Source: an uncultured Alphaproteobacteria bacterium
Lineage (GTDB): Bacteria > Pseudomonadota > Alphaproteobacteria > HIMB59
Direction: 5' to 3'
Assembly: GCA_902594145.1 (NCBI GenBank)
Contig: CACJLA010000001.1
Location: forward strand, 100,543 to 164,542
Length of the DNA: 64,000 nt
Position 1 is the stretch's first letter. Every line of letters begins with the position of its first letter. Of the stretch, positions 58,437 to 64,000 are shown piece by piece. Below the pieces are notes generated by a model that was not told where the DNA came from, did not search any database, and saw only the letters and a list, made by a program, of their open reading frames with translations. The position numbers and the translations under genes were made by a program.

Positions 58437-59324
58437 TTGTATATATGTAATGGTCTAAAGAATCAATTTATGTCATCAATAACTGTTTCAGACGTAATTA
58501 GTACTATTCTTCGAGGGCTGAGAGATGTTTATTTTTTGATTAGCTTATATGAATCTAACTCATCAAATAAAAAAAAAATAATCTGTTACCCTAGAAGGCC
58601 TTTCAATCCACTTTATTCTTTAGCTAAAGTTAGATGGGGCTTGCCAGTTAAGTTTACGTCCTCCCCAGAACTAGCTGACATAGAATTATATTTTTATGAC
58701 AAAACTAATAGTAACTACCAAGTCTCTGAAAATCCAAAAAAAATAGTAATAAATAAAAATTGCACTGACATCAGTAAATCTAATGTTGATAGAGTTTTCT
58801 TAGAGATTTTTGGTTATTCTCTGAACTTAGATCCAAAAAACTATCATGGTTCAATTTTAGAAAAATCAGAGCAAAATGCAAAGCATGACGGGAAGATTAT
58901 AAATAGTTCTTCGTTAGGATTTAAAATTTATAAAAATAAGGTTTACCAAAAATTAATTAATAATATTTATAACGAATTTGCTGTCGATTATAGGGTCGTA
59001 TGGGTTAAAGATGAAATTGTATTAGCTTACGTGAAATTTGCTCAAAAAGAATATCGCTTTAAATCTAAAACTGTTTATTCAAAAATAGTCTCAATTTGTT
59101 CTTTATTTGAAAATGAAGAGATTAGTTTAATAAATGAATTTTGTAAAAAATTTAAACTAGATTTTGGGGAGCTAGACATTTTAAGAGATAGGGATACGAA
59201 AAAAATTTATATTGTTGATGTCAATAAAACTGCTTGGGGTCCGCCAGATAAGATTTCACTTGAGGATGGAAAAAAAGCTATTGCACTTATTAATGACAAG
59301 TTTAGAAAAAGCTATTTAATCTAA
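58437..59324 (+). CDS. ATP-grasp-like protein of unknown function
   Basis: C-terminal KLDFGELDILRDRDTKKIYIVDVNKTAWGPP resembles ATP-grasp catalytic core; likely start 58470. Confidence 0.65.
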   Translation: MYICNGLKNQFMSSITVSDVISTILRGLRDVYFLISLYESNSSNKKKIICYPRRPFNPLYSLAKVRWGLPVKFTSSPELADIELYFYDKTNSNYQVSENPKKIVINKNCTDISKSNVDRVFLEIFGYSLNLDPKNYHGSILEKSEQNAKHDGKIINSSSLGFKIYKNKVYQKLINNIYNEFAVDYRVVWVKDEIVLAYVKFAQKEYRFKSKTVYSKIVSICSLFENEEISLINEFCKKFKLDFGELDILRDRDTKKIYIVDVNKTAWGPPDKISLEDGKKAIALINDKFRKSYLI

Positions 59325-59349
59325 CCCTCCCTATTAATTTAGAGAGGGT
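59324..59349. terminator. Shared convergent terminator-like hairpin
   Basis: ACCCTC-C-CTA-TTAATT-TAG-A-GAGGGT between convergent CDS ends; poor T-tract. Confidence 0.5.
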
Positions 59350-59362
59350 AAAATAAATATTA

Positions 59363-60922
59363 CTAATCAATTATAACTTCGTAAATAGCAGTTGAACCCG
59401 AAAGTTCATAGGCTCCAATCAATAAAGGAGTTCCTTTTCTGACATGATAAAGTGGAGGTGTCTTGTCGGCAGGTATAAAAACTAATGATTCAGGAGATAT
59501 GTCACCACCAGTTTGTTTTGTACCATCTCCAAAAAAGTTTCTACCATTAAAATATCCAAGAAATTTTGGTTTTACCATACCAGTAATATCGTACATCATG
59601 ATACCGCCCTGTCTTTCAAGACCTACAAAAGCTATTGTTCTTCCATCAATTTCTCCAACTGTAAGAGCCTCTGGCTCTGCACCTTTATCGTCACTTCTGT
59701 CATCAAAAGATCCCGCATCCTCATTCCAGTTAAAAAAACCTGAAAACGCTGTTCTAACAGCAATATCATTACCGCTATCATAAATAATTTGTCCGGTATT
59801 ACCGTCCAAAATTGAAAAAGATCTTCCGCCGTAGGTATAGATTTCTTCATAAAAACCGTCACCATCAGCATCTCCCATAGTAGTAGTTGTTTTTAACCTA
59901 CCGAGATTTGATTTTTTTTGGAGCTCCGAGGCATTAGGAAAGACTGAAGGGTCTAAAGTTAAATCAGCGACCCTTACCTCTTCTGAGAATCCATCGTAAT
60001 CTTTTGCATCTCCCTCATTAGCCATTAAAACATAATCATACATTTCACCATTAATCTCTTTACTGACAACTACCATGGTGTCTGGTTGATACATTCCTTT
60101 AACCGGCCAAGGCTGTATATTAACTCTGTTATCCTTATTTGAAGCATCAAGAGCGGACTGAGACCAATCTTTATAGCCTAAACCAAAGTAATCAGTAACT
60201 ATGCCCAAACTAATATCTATCTTTGCAATAACGTTATTTTCTTGAAGAGCTACATAAGCTCTTTTAGAGTCACCGCTAACCGCTATAAACTCTGGTTCAG
60301 CATCATACAAAAAAGATGATCCAGGTTTTACAATTCTGCCACCCTCTGGAGCCCCATTGTAATAAAAGTTTATATTTCTGATTTTATCTTCACTAGGGCC
60401 GACAAACCATTTGTTTAAATCAATAATTGAAACAGATCCTTTGGGATCAACAGTGTAGTCATCATTTGGCTCACCCTCATTGGCGACCAATGCATATTTC
60501 CCATCCGGAGTAAATACAACATTATCAGGCAGCGCACCTACTGAGTACCCAAAAGCCAATTTTAATGTATTAAGATTATAGAACAAAACAGCACCATTGT
60601 CTTGTTTGTCTTCTGCCTCGATTGCTAAAGCAAGCAAACCTGCTTGTTCTGAAACAGCAACACTGTTTATTCCACCAACACCTGCTCTTGGTTTGATTGA
60701 AATTAATTTTTCTGTATAAGGTAATCTTGTAATATCTAAAACATCTACAGATTTTGTTAGATTGTTTGTTACAAATATTCTGTTTCTTTGAGAGTCGTAA
60801 GCTAAAATTTCTGATCCACCTTCGTCCCATGAAAAAGTTGAATAGCCTGAGATTTTATTAAGTTCCAATGCATTTACATTGAAAAAAACAAAGCTTAAAA
60901 GCATTGATAATAATAATTTCAT
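59363..60922 (-). CDS. Choice-of-anchor I family secreted beta-propeller protein
   Basis: Signal peptide; ALPDNVVFTPDGKYALVANEGEPNDDYTVDPKGSVSIIDL, DGDGFYEEIYTYGGRSFSI, SPESLVFIPADKTP. Confidence 0.87.
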   Translation of the reverse strand: MKLLLSMLLSFVFFNVNALELNKISGYSTFSWDEGGSEILAYDSQRNRIFVTNNLTKSVDVLDITRLPYTEKLISIKPRAGVGGINSVAVSEQAGLLALAIEAEDKQDNGAVLFYNLNTLKLAFGYSVGALPDNVVFTPDGKYALVANEGEPNDDYTVDPKGSVSIIDLNKWFVGPSEDKIRNINFYYNGAPEGGRIVKPGSSFLYDAEPEFIAVSGDSKRAYVALQENNVIAKIDISLGIVTDYFGLGYKDWSQSALDASNKDNRVNIQPWPVKGMYQPDTMVVVSKEINGEMYDYVLMANEGDAKDYDGFSEEVRVADLTLDPSVFPNASELQKKSNLGRLKTTTTMGDADGDGFYEEIYTYGGRSFSILDGNTGQIIYDSGNDIAVRTAFSGFFNWNEDAGSFDDRSDDKGAEPEALTVGEIDGRTIAFVGLERQGGIMMYDITGMVKPKFLGYFNGRNFFGDGTKQTGGDISPESLVFIPADKTPPLYHVRKGTPLLIGAYELSGSTAIYEVIID

Positions 60923-60998
60923 TATTTTTTCTCCAAATACCAAAGAATATTAGATTTATTGATTATGTAATTTTAATTAAAAAAATATTAATCTAATA

Positions 60999-62459
60999 TT
61001 AAAATTTTCTAATTAGGTTATAAAGCTGTTCAGTTTTGCCTGATTTTGGTACTTTTTGAATAGACGAAACCTTTTTTTGCTCTGCCAATGTTAAAGATTT
61101 AAGATCAAGCTGTTTTAATAAAAAAGAAGAACCCTTAGTTATAGAGTATAAAAAATTTAATACACACCCAATCTGATAAGCTAACTTTTTTTCGTCACTT
61201 GATAAATAAGATAAATAGGTACTTAATTCTTTTTCAATAACCCTTTGGTCTAAGATATTTTTCGTGTGCCTTAAATACACTAAATATGCAATAAATACTT
61301 TTTCTGATTGTTCTATTCCTACTAGAGGACTATTTAATATTAGGTTGAATGCATAAGAAGCTCTAATTTTGGCTGTTTGCTCCCATCCCAAATCTGAAAT
61401 AATGCATGAGAGTTTTATTACTCTCAGTTGGTTAGGGGACATTTTTAAATTTATAAATTTTAAATAAACATTTTTAATCCAAGCAAAAGTCTTTTTATTA
61501 AATATTAAAAAACGACATCTACTTTTAGCTATTAATTCTAAAGAAATTTCAGTTGGATCTAAAAGCCTTTGCTTTTTGGGAAGATTTTCGTAAATGAAAC
61601 CCTCTCTAATCCCGTATCTTGGATAAATAAACTGCTCGCAGTTTGATAATTTTAACACCTTGTCCAATACTTCTATTGCAATATGAATATGTTTTATTCT
61701 GTCGACAGAAATTTTCGGAATTTTTTGTAGGTCGTCAATCCCAATTTTTTGTAATTCTGATTTTAATTCATAAAAATTTTTCCGAGAGATACTCAAGTTG
61801 TGTATTTCATTAAAGGGCAATTTATTAAAATAAATATAACATCTTGCAATTGTCCTAAATGTTCCACCAATTAAATAGAAGATTTTTTGATTTTTATGTT
61901 TTGAATTTATTTCTTTGTTAATTTTTTTATGCTCTTTATGTTCTTTAGTGAAGTTTAATATACCCAAAGGAAAAGAAGATATATTTTTAATTTTATGTGG
62001 TGTTATTTGTGCTAATTCAAGACTGCCACCTCCCATATCAATAATGGTCCCATTGGCCCTAGGTATTGCAGAACGAACGCCTAGTGTGGCATAGGAGGCC
62101 TCTTGTCTTCCAGATAAAGTTAAAACTTTTCCCTTAAAAACTTTTTGTATCTTATTTGTAATTTGTTTTTTGTTAGAAGCATTTCGAATTGCTGCAGTAC
62201 ACAAAGCGACAGAGTGGTTAGGTTTTATTTCTTCAATTATTGAGTTAAAAAAAATTATTGAGTTGATACATTTTTTTTCAGCCTCTTTGCTGATCAATTT
62301 TGTTTTTGGAAGGTATTCACCTAACCCACAAAAAAATTTTTTATTATAGAGCACATCAGGGCTTCTCATATTGCCCCTAAATACACACAATCTTACTGAA
62401 TTTGACCCTATATCTATTACTGCAATAGAATCTTTTTTATTAAGCATATTATATTGCAT
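60999..62459 (-). CDS. ppx: Exopolyphosphatase Ppx/GppA
   Basis: IAVIDIGSNSVRLCVF, IDMGGGSLELA, LIGGTFRTIA. Confidence 0.92.
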   Translation of the reverse strand: MQYNMLNKKDSIAVIDIGSNSVRLCVFRGNMRSPDVLYNKKFFCGLGEYLPKTKLISKEAEKKCINSIIFFNSIIEEIKPNHSVALCTAAIRNASNKKQITNKIQKVFKGKVLTLSGRQEASYATLGVRSAIPRANGTIIDMGGGSLELAQITPHKIKNISSFPLGILNFTKEHKEHKKINKEINSKHKNQKIFYLIGGTFRTIARCYIYFNKLPFNEIHNLSISRKNFYELKSELQKIGIDDLQKIPKISVDRIKHIHIAIEVLDKVLKLSNCEQFIYPRYGIREGFIYENLPKKQRLLDPTEISLELIAKSRCRFLIFNKKTFAWIKNVYLKFINLKMSPNQLRVIKLSCIISDLGWEQTAKIRASYAFNLILNSPLVGIEQSEKVFIAYLVYLRHTKNILDQRVIEKELSTYLSYLSSDEKKLAYQIGCVLNFLYSITKGSSFLLKQLDLKSLTLAEQKKVSSIQKVPKSGKTEQLYNLIRKF

Positions 62460-62470
62460 ATATTTAACAG

Positions 62471-62980
62471 ATGATTGAAAAAAAACTATTTTTATTACGT
62501 CACGCTAAATCCTCTTGGAAAAATTTAGAATTAGACGATCATGAAAGACCATTATCTGAGAGGGGGATTTTTAGTTGCAAAGTAATGGCAACGCATATTT
62601 TTAAAAAACTAAATTTTAAAGATATCTCAATTTTTTCATCGAATTCAAAAAGAACACAAGAGACTTGCAAAAAAATATTTAAAGACTCAATTAAAGTTAA
62701 TTTTGAAAGTGAACTATATACTTTCAACTTTAACGATTTAATTAAATGGATAAAAAAAATTAAAATTAACAAAAATTTAATGATAGTAGGTCATAATCCA
62801 GCTTTGATTGATTTAATTAACTATATTGCAAAAGATAAAATAATAAAATTTCCAACATGTGCATTTTGCGAGATTAATCTATATATTAATTCCTGGAGTG
62901 AGATAAAAAAAAATACTGGTGAAATTAAAGAACTACAATTAGTAAAAAGACTTAAAAGTTATAATTACAAGAATGAATAA
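62471..62980 (+). CDS. SixA-like histidine phosphatase
   Basis: LFLLRHAKSSW, DHERPLSERG, IVGHNPAL. Confidence 0.92.
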   Translation: MIEKKLFLLRHAKSSWKNLELDDHERPLSERGIFSCKVMATHIFKKLNFKDISIFSSNSKRTQETCKKIFKDSIKVNFESELYTFNFNDLIKWIKKIKINKNLMIVGHNPALIDLINYIAKDKIIKFPTCAFCEINLYINSWSEIKKNTGEIKELQLVKRLKSYNYKNE

Positions 62981-64000
62981 GTATTTTAATAGAGAAATAT
63001 CCTGGCTAAAATTTAATGAGAGAGTAAATGAATTATCCTATGATAAAAACGTCCCAATTTTAGAACGACTAAATTTTATAAGTATTGCTGCATCAAACTT
63101 AGATGAATTTTTTTCAGTAAGAGTGGCTGGATTAATTGAACAGTTAAAACTCACTCCTAATAAAAAAAGTTTTGATGGAATGAAAATTGAGGATCAAATT
63201 AAAATTGTTGACTCATTAACAAGAGGTTTGATTAAAAGGCAAAATGAATCGTATGGTCAAATTGAAAAAGAATTAAAAAAAAATAAAATCTATATTTTAA
63301 GAGATAAGTTTTTAAAAAAACATTTGTCCCACATAAAAAATTATTATTTGAATGAAATTATTTCGATTCTGACACCAATTACAGTTGATAGCACACACCC
63401 TTTGCCCTTTATACCAAATTTAAGTTTGTGTCTTATCGCTAAAATTAAAAATAAAAAATCAAAAAAAGAATTTATCTCAGTTATGAGAGTATCAGATTTA
63501 AAACAACGCTTTCTTAAAATTATTGATAAACAGGGTATTTATTTTTATCCCGTAGAGTCAATAATTAACAATTATGTTGGGGATGTATTCCATGATTTTG
63601 ATGTTATTGATACAAATCTATTTCGCGTAATAAGGGACAGTGATTTAGAGGTTTTGGAGGAGGCAGACGATCTTATCAGAGAGTTTAAAAAACTTGTCAG
63701 GGAAAGAAAAAGAGGACAGGTAATCAGATTAGATGTTCAAAAAAGTCTTAATAATAATTTTAAATCATTCATCATTAACGAGTTGAATGTATCTGAAAAT
63801 GAAATTTTTGAATACGAAGATCTACTGGGGTTCGACCAATTATCAGAAGTCTTTGGAAATATAAAAAACAAGAATTTAAATTATAAAAAATTTAAACCTC
63901 GTTTCCCACAGCGAATAAATGATTTTGGCGGTGATTGTTTTGCAGCAATCAAAAAAAAGGATTTAGTTGTACACCACCCTTTTGAGTCTTTTAATGTTGT
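62973..64000 (+). CDS. ppk: Polyphosphate kinase 1, N-terminal part (runs off window)
   Basis: MNKYFNREISWLKFNERVNELSYDKNVPILERLNFISIAASNLDEFFSVRVAGL from ATG 62973. Confidence 0.95.
   Translation, partial: MNKYFNREISWLKFNERVNELSYDKNVPILERLNFISIAASNLDEFFSVRVAGLIEQLKLTPNKKSFDGMKIEDQIKIVDSLTRGLIKRQNESYGQIEKELKKNKIYILRDKFLKKHLSHIKNYYLNEIISILTPITVDSTHPLPFIPNLSLCLIAKIKNKKSKKEFISVMRVSDLKQRFLKIIDKQGIYFYPVESIINNYVGDVFHDFDVIDTNLFRVIRDSDLEVLEEADDLIREFKKLVRERKRGQVIRLDVQKSLNNNFKSFIINELNVSENEIFEYEDLLGFDQLSEVFGNIKNKNLNYKKFKPRFPQRINDFGGDCFAAIKKKDLVVHHPFESFNV

Noticed and set aside
59463-59871. Overlapping ORFs inside the choice-of-anchor I gene
   Set aside because: Shadow ORFs within a well-supported CDS
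1-64000. CRISPR arrays, transposases, integrases, prophage or restriction-modification genes
   Set aside because: No regularly spaced repeats or matching protein signatures seen

Overview
A compact, gene-dense, very AT-rich chromosomal segment, most likely from a small-genome marine alphaproteobacterium. The lineage (HIMB59/AEGEAN-169-like or another proteorhodopsin-bearing AT-rich clade) is inferred from gene content and was not tested by any search. The left third has the alphaproteobacterial origin-proximal order: lptE(end)-holA?-parB-parA-rsmG-mnmG-mnmE-HAD-rho || maf-aroE-coaE-dnaQ-Tim44-Smr-hslU-hslV-hisBHAF. A parS-like palindrome covers the mnmG start codon, and the divergent rho/maf gap is the best oriC candidate. 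The middle holds hrcA-grpE-dnaK-dnaJ with a sigma32-like promoter, two transsulfuration/cysteine genes, a TupABC-type tungstate transporter, dapB, nth and pyruvate carboxylase. The right part carries a complete light-driven proton pump module: proteorhodopsin with Gln at the spectral tuning site, crtI-crtB-crtY-blh, and a GGPP synthase. It is followed by msrA, tsaB, nfu, trpS, glnD, ppx, sixA and the start of ppk. No rRNA, intact tRNA, CRISPR array, transposase or prophage gene was found. The least explained stretch is the roughly 520-bp gap at 29410-29928. It contains two tRNA-Leu(UAA)-like 5' halves with no T-arm, large inverted repeats, and a hairpin resembling a second element at 26174-26219.
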